From positions 7,492,968-7,556,967 of the forward strand of contig CP141141.1 of NCBI GenBank assembly GCA_035235625.1: a stretch of DNA of 64,000 nt. Reading direction: 5' to 3'. Made by a program: the position numbers and the translations under genes. Position 1 is the stretch's first letter. Each line of letters begins with the position of its first letter. The notes beneath the pieces are model-generated. The model searched no databases, was not told where the DNA came from, and saw only the letters and a program-made list of their open reading frames with translations. Positions 46,785 through 58,262 of this stretch are shown here, piece after piece. Origin of the DNA: Saururus chinensis. Its lineage: Eukaryota; Streptophyta; Magnoliopsida; Piperales; Saururaceae.

Positions 46785-49700
46785 TGTAACGCTCGAGATT
46801 TTTCATACATTTTCCTTTAAATTCACGGAATTTTTTTTATAACGTCTATAAATTGGAGGAAAAAGACGAAATCAAAACATGATAACAAAGTTTATAATTT
46901 AAAACACTAAACATCAATTTTTCATCTAAATATTTCCATCATACAGTCAAACATTGTATAACCAAAGCAAATATCCTCAGGCACCACTCAAAAATAAAAG
47001 TACAATTAAATTACCATGATCATAGATTTTTAAATATGAGTCAAATACTTGAATCAAAAGGAGAAACAATCCACTGCAGAATCGAGTATCCATCTCCAGG
47101 AGCTCTCCAACACAATCTGCAAAAGCCTCCCGAACAATGGGGCTAAAAAAGTAGGGTGAGTATTTTCATACTCAGTAGGAAAATACCCAGTAGGGGAAAC
47201 CAAAACAGTGAACTCAATAGGTTCATAAATACATGTATTCATGCAACTCAACATGAAGCAGTCAACATAATAAAATTATAATATGCATACAATAATGCAT
47301 CACACACCAATGAAAGCAAACTTACACAAACACCCATAATCAGGGTCTTACAACTTCCTCGTACCATCGTACGCATACTCAACACCTTACACATACTCGT
47401 ACGACCATACTCGTACAATCTTACACTTACAGTCCTTATCAGAATCATATACTTACAATCGTGCTCAGAATCGTACAATTACTGTCTTACTCAGAAACTT
47501 ACAGTTACATTCTTACTCAGAATCATCATCTTACAAACATACTCATACTCACACAACTTACACTTACTTGTATGACCTTACTCATATAATCATACGCTTA
47601 CACATAAATATATTCTTACATCTTCCTTAGGAGCTTACACTTACACTTACTCTGGATCTTACACGTACAACTTACTCAGAATCTGAAGCATACAACATAC
47701 TCTCACTATCGTATACATACTACCGACAACTGAAGCTCATACAATTAACAAACTCCAACGTCGGAAAGGAAGGGAATGCCACAAGGGCGTCACCTTAACC
47801 TTTAGATCCATGATACTACTTATCTAAGCGCGCAAATACCCATTCTTTGGGGCCATACAATGCCAACAAGGACCATACAGTGCCAACTAAAGGCGAAAAA
47901 CATATAGTGCCACTCTAGGGCAGTAATCTTACAATGCCACTCTTGGGCAGAACATATAGTATCATCTATAGGTAAAAGCATACAGAACTCACGAAGGGCA
48001 GAAACTTACAGCACTCTCAACAGAGCATTAGACGTATGGTGCTCTATATAGCACACAGACAACATCCCGCAGGATAACCACCATGGCAAGATACAAGAAG
48101 TGCTCAGCCGACTCATTATCGGCTAGCTCAAACACGAAACTTAATTCGTCAAACCCTCAGGTCTCAAACTCACAACGCTATTATTAGCTTTCTCATAATT
48201 CAAGTTTGAATTAAGTAAGTTATGCGGTATAATTATGCCAAACTGATTCACAATCCTCGACTAATCAAACTGAAGCTAAGCCCAATCGAAACCCTAGTTC
48301 ATCGGGGCAGCAGACTTGACTTACCTGTCCAAGTCACAACATAGCTTACCATACACAGATCCTTATGTAATCATACATCCTCTGTCATCCACCTTACGGT
48401 CAAAGATCTTACTTACATCGTCAAACTGAGCTCCTCATAGTTGATCCCCCGTTATCACCCTCTTACTTAATACCTCACTTATTATTCTTACTTTTCACTT
48501 CATAGTATGTACATTATGCTTGTACAATTATGCACACTCTTACTATCTAACAAACCCCCATAAGGCTCCAAGTCTAAGTCCTCTTACTTACCAAGCCCCT
48601 GACGTATACTCCAAACCAAACTGATCCATTTTAAATCCTCGCTCCTCAAACTTACCTTCTCTGTCTTCTGTCATATGCTTACACGTCCAAATCCACATCC
48701 AATTTTGTACAAAACCCTTACCACTTCTTACCGTCCATCGCCCATACCTCTGCCCACACACATAATCCACATACATAACTTACTCAAAATCGCTAGCCAT
48801 CACTAGCGCATACATATTCTACATCCATAAAACATACGTACAACTCATACATATCAATCATACTTAGCACACGTATTACACATACATCAACCATACTTAC
48901 AGCTCATATGCATGCCATATGTATCTAAACATACCATATAATTATGCTTATATGCACATCATGCAATTCCTAGCATGCTACTATTCATTCAAGCATGCTA
49001 TCATGAAATTACGAGTTCAAAACTCCCCTACCTCGTAATCATGACATTTGATGGCGAGTGCACGATGGTGGTGGCGTCGGTGGCAGAGTTGGCAGCCAAA
49101 AGCTTTGCCAAGGTGAGAGAGTTGTTGTCTCAAGGGTTTAGGAAACGCCGAAACTACTCACGGCCAAACAGGGGTGACACTGATCAATGCAGAAAAATCT
49201 GTGATCCACGGTGGCACACTACGGGCTGCCGGGAGAAAGGTCATACCAACGAGTGGTAGGTGCGACCGAAAGGCAAGGAGTACTCACTAAAATTCGACCG
49301 GTGGTTGAACAATACCCAACAGGTCACAAAATGTCGAAATCATCTGTGGAAAGCACCCAACAGCGTCGATTTCACTTTTACAAGGGCCCACATATGGGCG
49401 GAGGGCGTGGGGTAATGTTCAAGGATGGAGGAGAGGTGGAGAACTCCGATGTCAACTTCAAATGATGGCGGAGCCATCCGACAGTCAGGCGGTGCCAAAG
49501 CGGCACCAAAACCCTAACCCGCACGCACGGCTACTTGCACACGCGGCCAAAGGGAGGGAGAAAGGGCTAGACGATGTCGGCCCAAAGCTCGAAAGGGCAG
49601 TAGGGCCTGCCCAAGGGTGGTGACCAACAAAGGCGGCCTTTGCCGTTGCTGTGCCAGGTAGGCCGACTAGTGGCCAATCAGCATTCGGCGAGGGTAGAAT

Positions 49701-51170
49701 AGTAAGAGGGCACCACGTGGCGCTCTCTATAGAGTGGTCAAACACATAATCAGCAGAGGGAAACCTGGTCCATGCCGAAAGAAGAGGGGCAGTGCTGCAC
49801 TAGGGCGGCTAGCCAGCTCTAGGCTGAGGCCCACCAAACTACAAACGTCCAGAGGAGACACTACAGTGGCCCAAAATGGGTGAAAAACCCTGGGCACAAA
49901 GGAGCAGGGATTACTGGTGACTCTGGCCAACTCCATCGTGGCCCTAGCAGCCAAGAGGAGCTATCTCTGGCTAGAGGTGATGGCCAAAGTCAACGGCCAC
50001 ATGCCAGACAGATAGCACAGTGAGGAGTAAAGGCTCGATTTTTCCAAGTGAAAGCACCCAAGCACGGGATGCAGACAAAGCGGAGTGAACGGAGACTCAA
50101 TAGGGCCCAGAGGGCTGGCCCACTAGCATCACTGGGCCGAGGCAGAGCCAGACAAAGGTCCACATGGCTATGTCCGATGTCCGGCTAGCAGTGGCAACCT
50201 ATCGATAGTCCAACACAGAGAGGGAAGACCAATTTGGGCTAAATAGACACGGGGGAAAAGAGCAGTCCTTTTTAGGGCAAAGGGGATGGAAGTCAAGTGG
50301 GGTGGCTCCCCACCATCGCCGGTCTAAGACAAGGTCCAGCCGGCCTTAACCAGCCACCGGTGGTGGCTGCAGAAACAAAAGCTAGAGGGGGCAGTTCTGG
50401 CGAAAAATAGGGCCGGAATGCACTAGTGGAGGAGAGAACGGCGGAGGAGATGGAACCGGGCTGAGTGGGGTGGTCCATCGCCTTCACCGGACTCAGGCAT
50501 GGCCAGATAGAGGTTCAGTCGGCCATGGATGGCTGCTGACAACCCCTGTTTACCCAAAATAGTGCATCAGCAGAAACAGAGCAGAGAGGGAAAATGGAGT
50601 GGGGCAGCGGAGCGGAGGCCCATTGGGCTGGGAGGGGTGGCCTCCCGCCATTGCCGGCCCAAGGCGGAGCCATGGGCGGCCGACCAACCCTCACCGGCTC
50701 ACGGCAACAACGATACAAATGAAACAAAGAGAGAGGGATCTAACCGGGGAGGAGGGCGGCGCGGCCGTGGGGGCCGGGACAGTGGCCCCCTGCTATCACA
50801 CAGACTCAGCGGAGGCGATGGTGGTGGCCCTGCAGCCCACCGGCGGCAACTGGGACAGAGAGAAGCCGGAGGGTGGTGTGCACTGTTCCCTTCCAGAAAG
50901 ATCTGGATTGGGCTAGGCCGAACCCGAGCCCGATTTCCTCTTTTTTATTTTTTATTTTTTTTACACTCCCTTATCCTCTGCAATACCTTCTTTAATGATT
51001 TTTCACACCAAAACGCACGTCCAGGCCCGTGGCCTATGATGAACCCCACACGCGACTACGGGTACAAATATCATAACCAAATACATCGAAGCGTCATATT
51101 TTCCTATCAAAAATAATCAAAAAATAGCAGAAAAATTATAAGAAATTGTAGGAAATTCTGGGGCATTATA
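46785..51170 (-). mobile_element. 4.4 kb solo LTR (family B, copy 2) inside gypsy C
   Basis: Plus-strand ends TGTAACGCTCGAG...GGGGCATTATA, duplication GTGGT (46780-46784, 51171-51175). It aligns with 17710-22913 at both ends (AGTATTTTCATACTCAGTAG, AACTTAATTCGTCAAACCCT, CCTACCTCGTAATCATGAC) and through the GC-rich block. It is about 800 bases shorter, largely because the tandem arrays are smaller. Terminal CA has become TA. It interrupts the RNase H of gypsy C. Confidence 0.85.
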
Positions 51171-53044
51171 GTGGTCAGTGTGGATCAAGAAGCCAAGTAA
51201 GGCCTCTACTTGTCGACGGTGAGGACAATAGCCAACATCTCGTTCTCATAAATGAACAGAGACAGGGAGCAGCCAGCCAAAGCCTTGTTGAAGTAGACAA
51301 TGGGGTGCTCGTCTTGCAGCAAGACTGCCCCTAGACCCATCTCTGAAGCATATGTTTCAACCATGAAGGGCCGGCTGAAATTGGGTAAAATCATAACAGG
51401 GGCCGATGCCATAGCCTGCTTCTGCTCCTCAAACCCTGCTTAGGCAACCTCGTTCCAATAGAATGCCCCCTTCTTGAGAAGCTCTATAAGGGGCTAAGCA
51501 ATCTCCCCATACCAGCTGATGAACAACATATAATATCAAGTGACGCCCAGAAAACCCCGCAGCACACATACACAAGTGGGCGGAAGCCAAGAAAACATGG
51601 CAGCTACCTTCGATGGGTCAATGGCGACACCGTCCAGCAAGATAATATGTCCTAAGTAATCAACCTGTGGGCTGCCAAAGGAACACTTCAAATGCTTAAG
51701 AAATAAAGAGTTATCTCTCAAAACAGAGAAGACCGACCTGAGATGCGCCTATTGCTCTGCCCACATCTGGCTGTAAACAAGGATGTCATCAAAGACGACC
51801 AAGATATAGCGGCGGAGGAAAGGCCTGAAGAGCTTGTTCATAAGGCTCTAGAAGGTGGAGGGGGCATTGGTCAGCCCAAATGGCATGACGAGAAACTTGA
51901 AATGGCTGTCATGTGTCTAGAAGGCGGTCTTGTGCACATTGGCATGCTGCAACCGTATCTGATGGTAACCCGATAGAAGGTCGAGTTTACTGAAGAACTT
52001 TGCACCAGCCAGCTCATCCAAAAGCTCCTCAATCATGGGTATGGGATATTTGTCCTTGACGGTGATGGAATTCAAGGCTCAGTAGTCCACACAAAACCAC
52101 CAAGTGTCGTCTTTTTTATGAACCAACAACACCAGGGAAGAATAGGAGCTTGTGCTAGATCGGATGATCGGACTGAAGCATGTCAGCCACAAGACGCTCT
52201 ATCTCTTACTTTTGGATGTGAGGATAATGATAAGGGCGGACATTGGTCGATGCTACCCCATGAATGATGGGAATATGATTGTCATGAGGCTACACTAGAG
52301 GAAGACCCATCGGTTCAGCAAACACATCCCGATGCTCCGCCAATAACTCAAGAAGATCTGGAGGCGGCTCATCCTAAAGCACCTCGACTGTAGCCTGCTA
52401 CTACAAGAGGAACCCTTGGGGTGCGAACTGGAAGAAAGAGTTCACCGACTGGGCTGAGAGGAGGGTGTTCGGCCGGGATCCTTCAATCCAAACCCACTGC
52501 CCCTAAATCTTGAAGTCCATCACCATGTCTCTGAAGTTCTAGACCACGTCTCCAAGCACTTGGAGCCACTGCATCCCTAGCACCACGTCCACCCCCTTCG
52601 TAGGCAGCAAGAAGAGGTCGATAACAAACATGTGTTCTTGGATGGAGAGCATGGCTTGAGCACATACCCGACACTCTTGAGGTGCTTGCTGTCACCAATC
52701 AACACATCAAAGGGCTTCAAATCTGACATGAAGCACCCCAGTCATTGGGCCACCTTGTCATTAATGAAGTTGTGGGTAGAACCACTGTCAATTAAGATAG
52801 CCACTTGCTGCTGCTTCAGGTGACCTTGGACCCACATGGTACGTGGAGTGAATGCCCCTGAAAAGGCATGGACAGAGATCTCAGGCAGCACTTCGTCATG
52901 GTGGGACGAGTCAGCCCTATCCGCCATATCCTCCTCTTCATTGACCTCCTCCATGAGGAGGCTGCCCTTGATGGCACAATGGTGACCCAGAGCGAACTTC
53001 TCATCGCAGCAAAAGAAAAGACCCTTAGAATGGCATTCCTCCAT
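51171..53044 (-). pseudogene. Gypsy C zinc knuckle, protease, reverse transcriptase and RNase H (5' part)
   Basis: Right to left: zinc-knuckle region FFCCDEKFALGHHC, protease QQQVAILIDSGSTHNFINDK (active site DSG, near 52750-52800), RT blocks near 52080 ([25 protein letters not shown]), [32 protein letters not shown], and [14 protein letters not shown] near 51780-51820 with the FDD catalytic pair intact. Then VDYLGHIILLDGVAIDPSKV (51536-51721) and RNase H start PFMVETYASEMGLGAVLLQD. Internal stops are present, so no full-length product. Confidence 0.88.
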
Positions 53045-54180
53045 CTATGCCAGTGTGAGACAACAAACAATAAGGCCCGCCTGAGTGGGCTGTGGGCCAG
53101 GGCGGCCTATCACTGGGTTGCTGGCCGGGGCGGCAAGGGGGTTATCGCTCACAACAGTTTGGGGAAAAGGCCCAAGTCGCCTCCCTCGCCATTGTCTAGC
53201 AAACTTCTCTTCCTCAATTCGTGCATGGCGCACGACTTCCCGCATGTTGGAGCATGGAAAGCGACGCATCTCCTCAAAAATCTTGGGCTTGAGGCCCAGC
53301 TTGAATGTGCCCACTAAGGCTGCCACCGGCCAATCAGGGAGGCGGTTGGCAATTTTTATGAACTCTGTATAGTAGGCCCTGACGATGGTGGTTTGGCGCA
53401 GTGTGGAGAGCATCTCGTTGAAGCCCTGGAACTCGTTTGGGCCAAACTGAATACACAGTTCATCAGAGAAGGCAGCCCAAGTGGGTTAGTGCACCTCCTT
53501 TTCGAAGCTCTGGAACCACATAGAAGCGTCCCTGTCTAGGTGGAAGGATGCTATGCACAGTCATTTAGCCTCTGTATGCGTTCCCTAGTAGGCGAAAAAC
53601 TTTTCATCCTTGTACATCCATTCCACTGGGCCATGGTCCCCATTGTAGTTGGGCTCCGCTCCTCCCCATGCTCCGCCGCAAGGCCCCGGGTACGCCTCCC
53701 AGTCGTCTTCCATCTCTTGAAACAGGTTTTTGGGGGTGGCACCATTGGGGCATTCTCCCGAACACCTGGCAGGCCTTGTAAATCCCAGGCACGGCGCTTC
53801 CCTTCTCCAGCGTGGTCGAGGGTGCCAAAGTGCAGGGGGGCCAGTGGGACACGCATCTCCCTATTTGCCGCTGCTTGAGTGTTTGGGCCACGCTGTTCTG
53901 ATGCTTGTAAAGCTTCTCCCTTCTTCATGTTTGTAACTGGTGGTCTGGAGAGGAGTGCCTTCTTCATGTTTGCAACTGGTGGTCTGGAGAGGAGTGGTGC
54001 TAAAGGCCTTGCCTGGAGCTACGCAACGGCCATGGTTAGGGACTCGATCTTGGCCATAATTTGCTTCAGGGTAGGAGCACTGACGGTCTCCGAAGCAGAT
54101 GTGGGACTGTCTGCTAAAACTTTGACCTCCTTCTCATGCTGAGTTTCTAGGGCCGGGGCGAGTTGCTTGCCTCGCGCCAT
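53045..54180 (-). pseudogene. Gypsy C gag remnant
   Basis: Begins at ATG 54178-54180 (MARGKQLAPALETQHEKEVK). A coiled-coil-like segment IMAKIESLTMAVA ends in a stop. A 42-base tandem duplication gives LLSRPPVANMKKA then LLSRPPVTNMKKG. The Gag domain follows at 53045-53413: AYYTEFIKIANRLPDWPVAA, FKLGLKPKIFEEMRRFPCSN, VVRHARIEEEKFARQ. Frames are interrupted. Confidence 0.85.
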
Positions 54181-54196
54181 GGCCGGGGTTCATGAA

Positions 54197-54209
54197 GGCT
54201 CTGATATCA
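54197..54209 (-). promoter_or_regulatory. Primer binding site of gypsy C
   Basis: TGATATCAGAGCC on minus, one base inside the 5' LTR. It differs by one base from the initiator tRNA-Met site TGGTATCAGAGCC. Confidence 0.85.
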
Positions 54210-54210
54210 A

Positions 54211-54562
54211 TGTTGTCCACTGCATGGACACAAACAGTACCTTGAATGCTCATGCAGTGAAAAGGATGAGAAGAAGAAGAAATGGGCCAAATCTTGAATA
54301 ATCAATTACATAACTAAAACAAAGAGGAAGGGGCAACCCATATAGGAGACGTCCCACTCTCCTAGGGAGTCACACCAGAGATGACCCACTCTCCTAGGGA
54401 GTCACACTAGCTAGTGGGCCAAGCTATCCCGGGGCTACTAGCTAGTCCAATCACAATTATCATCCTATTACATAAGCAAATACTAAGCTAATACACAAGC
54501 AATTAGCCTAATGCACTAGAATAGCAAGGAAATAAAGTCCAGTCTAGTGAACATGTACAACA
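54211..54562 (-). repeat. 5' LTR of gypsy C
   Basis: 352 bases. The 29-base excess over the other LTR is explained by an internal duplication of CCCACTCTCCTAGGGAGTCA plus spacer at about 54350-54410. Confidence 0.92.
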
Positions 54563-54567
54563 TGTGG

Positions 54568-55415
54568 AAGAAGAGGATACAACATATCCTAACTCTTTCT
54601 AATCTTGATCATGTCATACAGCATAGCATATCATTGAGTCACTGCCAAAAGGTTGTTCAGCTACTCAGAAGAAGGCTTATGAAAAGCTCAAGGATGATGA
54701 CAACAAGGCTAGGTCCACTATTCTGACTTTCATGGAGCTAAAGATGAAAAGGCTCTTTGAAAAGTACAAGTCTTCCAGAGAGATGCTGGAAGCTGTCTCT
54801 ATTAGATATGGGGAGTAGACATAGGCTCATAAGAGGATGTTGCACTCTAAGTACCATAACTTTAGGATGAAGGAGGGAGATGATGTGAATGAGTACCTGA
54901 GTGTCATGTCCATCATTGTTGATGACCTGAAGATACTGGATGACCCTTTCACTAAGGGAGTCTAAGTGTCTACAGTGTTGAACAGCCTCCCTAAGTCTTG
55001 GGAGAGTGTGGTGGCCTACCTCAACATGAGTGACCAGAAGCTTACCACGGAGGCTTTGACTGCCAAGCTTAGGTTTGAGCAATAAAGGAGGAACCATATG
55101 AATGCTTCAGTTGCTGCTACTACCAACCTAGCACAGAGCTCTGGTGGAGGTAAGAAAGGTGGATGGGGGCTAGGTCCTTCAAATAAAAGGGCTTTCAACA
55201 AAAAGGGGAAGAAAGCTCAAAACAAAGGCAATGACGAGGGGAATAACAAACCCGATGGTGCTTGCTTCAAATGTGACCAGGTGGGTCACTTCAAGGCTAA
55301 TTGTCCCCATAAGGTTCACCAATCAAGCAACAACAACAAGGACAAGAACAAGGAGATTGTGTGTGTTGTCTCAGAGGTGATGATTGCTGACATTAAAGCG
55401 AAGACTTGGTGGCTG
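54568..55415 (+). pseudogene. Copia D gag, main part
   Basis: After the gypsy C insertion the frame resumes: AYEKLKDDDNKARSTILTFM, KRLFEKYKSSREMLEAVS, FRMKEGDDVNEYLSVMSIIV, LNSLPKSWESVVAYLNMS (UBN2 Gag), EALTAKLRFEQ, a basic Gly/Lys linker and an intact zinc knuckle CFKCDQVGHFKANC near 55265-55310 (CX2CX4HX4C). It breaks off at KTWWLT just before the protease Asp. Several stops. Confidence 0.88.
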
Positions 55416-55550
55416 ACCTGCGTGAGCACAGGTCTTCACTGACCCTCGTAGATGCGGGCCTTCACTGACCCGCGCGGGCGTGGGTCATCACTAACCCACG
55501 CCACACCTGTCTTCACTGACCCATACTTGTGGGTCTTCAATGACCCGACT
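55410..55550. repeat. ~25-30 base repeat, about five copies
   Basis: TCTTCACTGACCC recurs at about 55432, 55458, 55484 (as TCATCACTAACCC), 55511 and 55535, separated by GCG-rich spacers. It sits between the broken copia gag and the CACTA palindromes and belongs to neither coding frame. Confidence 0.65.
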
Positions 55551-56043
55551 GATTTACAATTTTTTTTCTTTTTTAGCGACGCATTCATAAGCGTCGCCAA
55601 TAGCTATTTTTATTTTTATTTTTATTTTTATAAAAATACATAATTAGCGATGGTCTTCGTAGCATCACTAATAATGGTTTTTTAGTGACACTTACTTTAA
55701 TTTCTATTTTTTTAAATTTTAATAGCCACGTTTTCCAAAACGTGGCTAAAACTTTTTAGCTACGTATAAAAAGCGTCACTAATATTTTTTTTATTTTTTA
55801 ATAATATATTAACGTATTAGCGACATTTTTGTAAATGTCACTAATAATGTATTATTAGCAACATTTTTCTGCAAAATGTCGCTAATAAATGATTATTAGC
55901 GACAAAAAAATAAAATGTAGCTTATATTACCTATTAGCAACGCTTTTCCTTAAGTGTCACTAATGAGCAGTTGCGACAAGACTATTATCGATGATTTTAG
56001 CAACGCTTTTTAAATGTCGCTAATAGTGCATTTTGTTGTAGTG
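55550..56043. mobile_element. CACTA element end or derivative inside copia D
   Basis: Right end, read inward from 56043, is CACTACAACAAAATGC, nearly the same terminus as the 14,567 element. Inside are about ten TTAGCGACGC / GCGTCGCTAA-type palindromes (for example at 55576, 55645, 55735, 55830, 55895, 55960). The left terminus was not found and no 3-base duplication could be confirmed. Flanking copia sequence is missing, so the left side has suffered a deletion. Confidence 0.75.
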
Positions 56044-56430
56044 AGGGTTATTCATTCTGATATCTGTGGGCCCCTGAATGTTCATACCCATAGAGAGATG
56101 ACTTACTTCATCACATTTATAGATGACTATTCAAGATACGGGTACATGTATCTAATAAACAGGAAGTTTGATGCCTTAGATAAATTTAAGGAATTTAAAG
56201 TTACGATAGAAACCCAGTTGGATAGGAAAGTAAAAATCATGACTAACAGGGGTGGCGAGTATACCTCTAACCTGTTTAAGGATTATTGTACCGATTAAGG
56301 AATAGTTCATCAATACACCCTACAGTACACTCCACAGCAAAATAGAGTGGCTGAAAGGCCTAATAGGATGCTTATGGACATGGTAAGGTCTATGTTAAAT
56401 CACTCTAAGTTAGGAACTAACTTCTGATGT
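56044..56430 (+). pseudogene. Copia D integrase core
   Basis: Reads RVIHSDICGPLNVHTHREMT, YFITFIDDYSRYGYMYLINR, FKEFKVTIETQLDRKVKIM, TNRGGEYTSNLFKDYCTD, stop, GIVHQYTLQYTPQQNRVAER and MVRSMLNHSKLGTNF. The D, D and E catalytic segments are present, but the second reads TNRGG instead of the usual SDRGG, so that catalytic Asp has become Asn. There is a stop after YCTD. Confidence 0.9.
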
Positions 56431-57760
56431 GAGGCTTTAGATACCGCCATGTACATCCTTAATCATGTACCCCACAAAGGTAGTCCAATGGACACCTTAT
56501 GAGTTATGGACGGGTCGACGTCCGAACTTAGGGCATCTTAGAGTGTGGGGGGTCCATGGCACACGTAAAGGTGTCTGACTAGCATAGATCAAAGTTAGAC
56601 CCCAAGACAATAAAGTATAATTTTGTTGGTTATTGTGACCACTCTAAAGGGTACAGATTTGTGGTTCACCATATGGATGGGATAGTGGGGGTAAATGAGT
56701 CTAGAGACCCTTATTTCATAGAGAAAGAATTAAATCCTAAAATACCTAACAAAAGAATCGATTTGTTTGAGGTTGTAAAAGAGGCTAGTCCTACCACTTC
56801 CCCAGAGGAAGTAATTGGATTAAGTCAAAACCAAACCGAATAGGAACCCAAGGCATTGAGGGAGTGAAGACCTTCAACACAGTTGAGGGACTTCTATACA
56901 ATGCTAAGGGAGGACAATGTCACATTAGATGAACCTATTCTAGATGATGACCCTTGAGGAAGTTTTGAGTCTTCCAGATGCCCAAGAATGGCAAAATGTT
57001 ATTCAAGAAGAGATGAACTCTATCCTAAAGAACAAGGTCTGGGAGATAGTACATCCACTTAAAGGGCGAAAGCCCATTGAGTGTAAATGTATCTTCAAAA
57101 AGAAGCTTAAGGTGGATGGGTTAATTAGATAAGTATAAAGCGAGATTACTGGCCAAAGGGTTCACCCAAGTATATGAGATGGACTTTAAAGGGACACACT
57201 CTCCTGTGTCAATATTTGATTCAATCGGATGTCTCTTAGCATGTGTTGCTTACTTTGATTTAGAGTTGCACTAGATGGATGTAAAGATTTCCTTCCTAAA
57301 TGAAGATTTAGAGGAGGAGATTTATATTGAATAACCTGAGGGTTTTGTAGCTCCTAGAGAGGAACACAAGGTGTGCAAGCTAGTAAAATTGTTGTATGGC
57401 CTAAAATAATCTCCAAGGCAATGGTACTTCACTTTTAACAAGGTGACTAGTGAGTATAGGTTCATTATGAACAAACACTATCACTATGTCTATATCTTCT
57501 GGGATGGGGCTAAGTATATGATGTTGTCATTATACATAGACGACATACTCTTGATGGGAAATGACTTAAGCATGATTGTCAGTTTAAAGAAATGGCTCGA
57601 AACCCAGTTTGAGATGAAAGATATGGGTGAGGCATCCTACATCATTGGGATAAAAATTAACAGAGACAAAAAGGCTGGGAAGCTTGGTATATCGCAAGAG
57701 TCATGCATGGAGAATGTTCTCAAACACTTCAATGTCATTGGTTAGAAAATTATTGAGTCT
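56431..57760 (+). pseudogene. Copia D integrase C-terminus and reverse transcriptase
   Basis: Contains LRVWGVHGT-like and GYRFVVHHMDGIVGVNESRD, then LSLPDAQEWQNVIQEEMNSI, NKVWEIVHPLKGRKPIECKC, KARLLAKGFTQVYEMDFK-like sequence, YFDLELH, MDVKISFLNEDLEEEIYI, HKVCKLVKLLYGL, the RT core MMLSLYIDDILLMGNDLSMI (near 57520-57580), and FEMKDMGEASYIIGIKINRD. The catalytic YIDD is intact, but stops occur about every 200-300 bases. Confidence 0.9.
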
Positions 57761-57899
57761 CTATTTACAAGGGTATGGTGTTGTCTAAGAATATGACTCC
57801 TCAGACTAAGGGAGACAGACTTCGGATGGAGTTAGTGTCATATGCATAGGTTATTGACAGCTTGATATATGTCATGACCTGTATAAGGCCTAGTTTGAG

Positions 57900-58262
57900 T
57901 TTTGTGGTAGGTTTTGCATAGTCATTACCAAGCAGACCTTAGACTTCAACACTAGCAAGTAGTGAAGAAGGTATTTTGGTATCTTTTAGGGTCTAAGAGT
58001 TTAAAACTCACTTATCGGGCAGATAGTCTGTCATTGGTTAGATATAGTAATTCTGACTATGGGGGATCCAGATGACAGGAAATCCACTGCAGATTTGTCT
58101 TCGTGTTTGGAGGCGGGGCTATATTATGGGCAAGAAAGAAACAAAAGAGTGTTTCTAAGTCCACGATGAAAGCTAAGTTTTATACAAGCAATATTGTAGC
58201 TTCCCAGGCAGTATGGATAAAGGAGTTTCTAACAATATTGTGGCTAGAAGACTGGATTGATG
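57900..58262 (+). pseudogene. Copia D RNase H, first part
   Basis: Reads FWYLLGSKSLKLTYRADS, SNSDYGGSR, FVFVFGGGAILWARKKQKSV, SKSTMKAKFYTSNIVASQAV and WIKEFLTILWLEDWID, the usual copia RNase H, with Ala/Glu of the AEY motif changed to AKF. Interrupted by solo LTR E at the TGATG duplication. Confidence 0.88.

Larger units (their letters stand above)
44812..54562 (-). mobile_element. Ty3/gypsy chromovirus-like retrotransposon C inside copia D
   Basis: LTRs 44812-45134 and 54211-54562 are very similar, with ends TGTTGT...ACAACA. A perfect 5-base duplication TGTGG (44807-44811, 54563-54567) splits the copia D gag. Minus-strand order: primer site, gag, protease, RT, RNase H, integrase, chromodomain-like C-terminus, polypurine tract. 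Without solo LTR B2 it is about 5.4 kb. The LTRs differ less than those of gypsy A, so C is younger. Frames carry stops and shifts. Confidence 0.9.
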
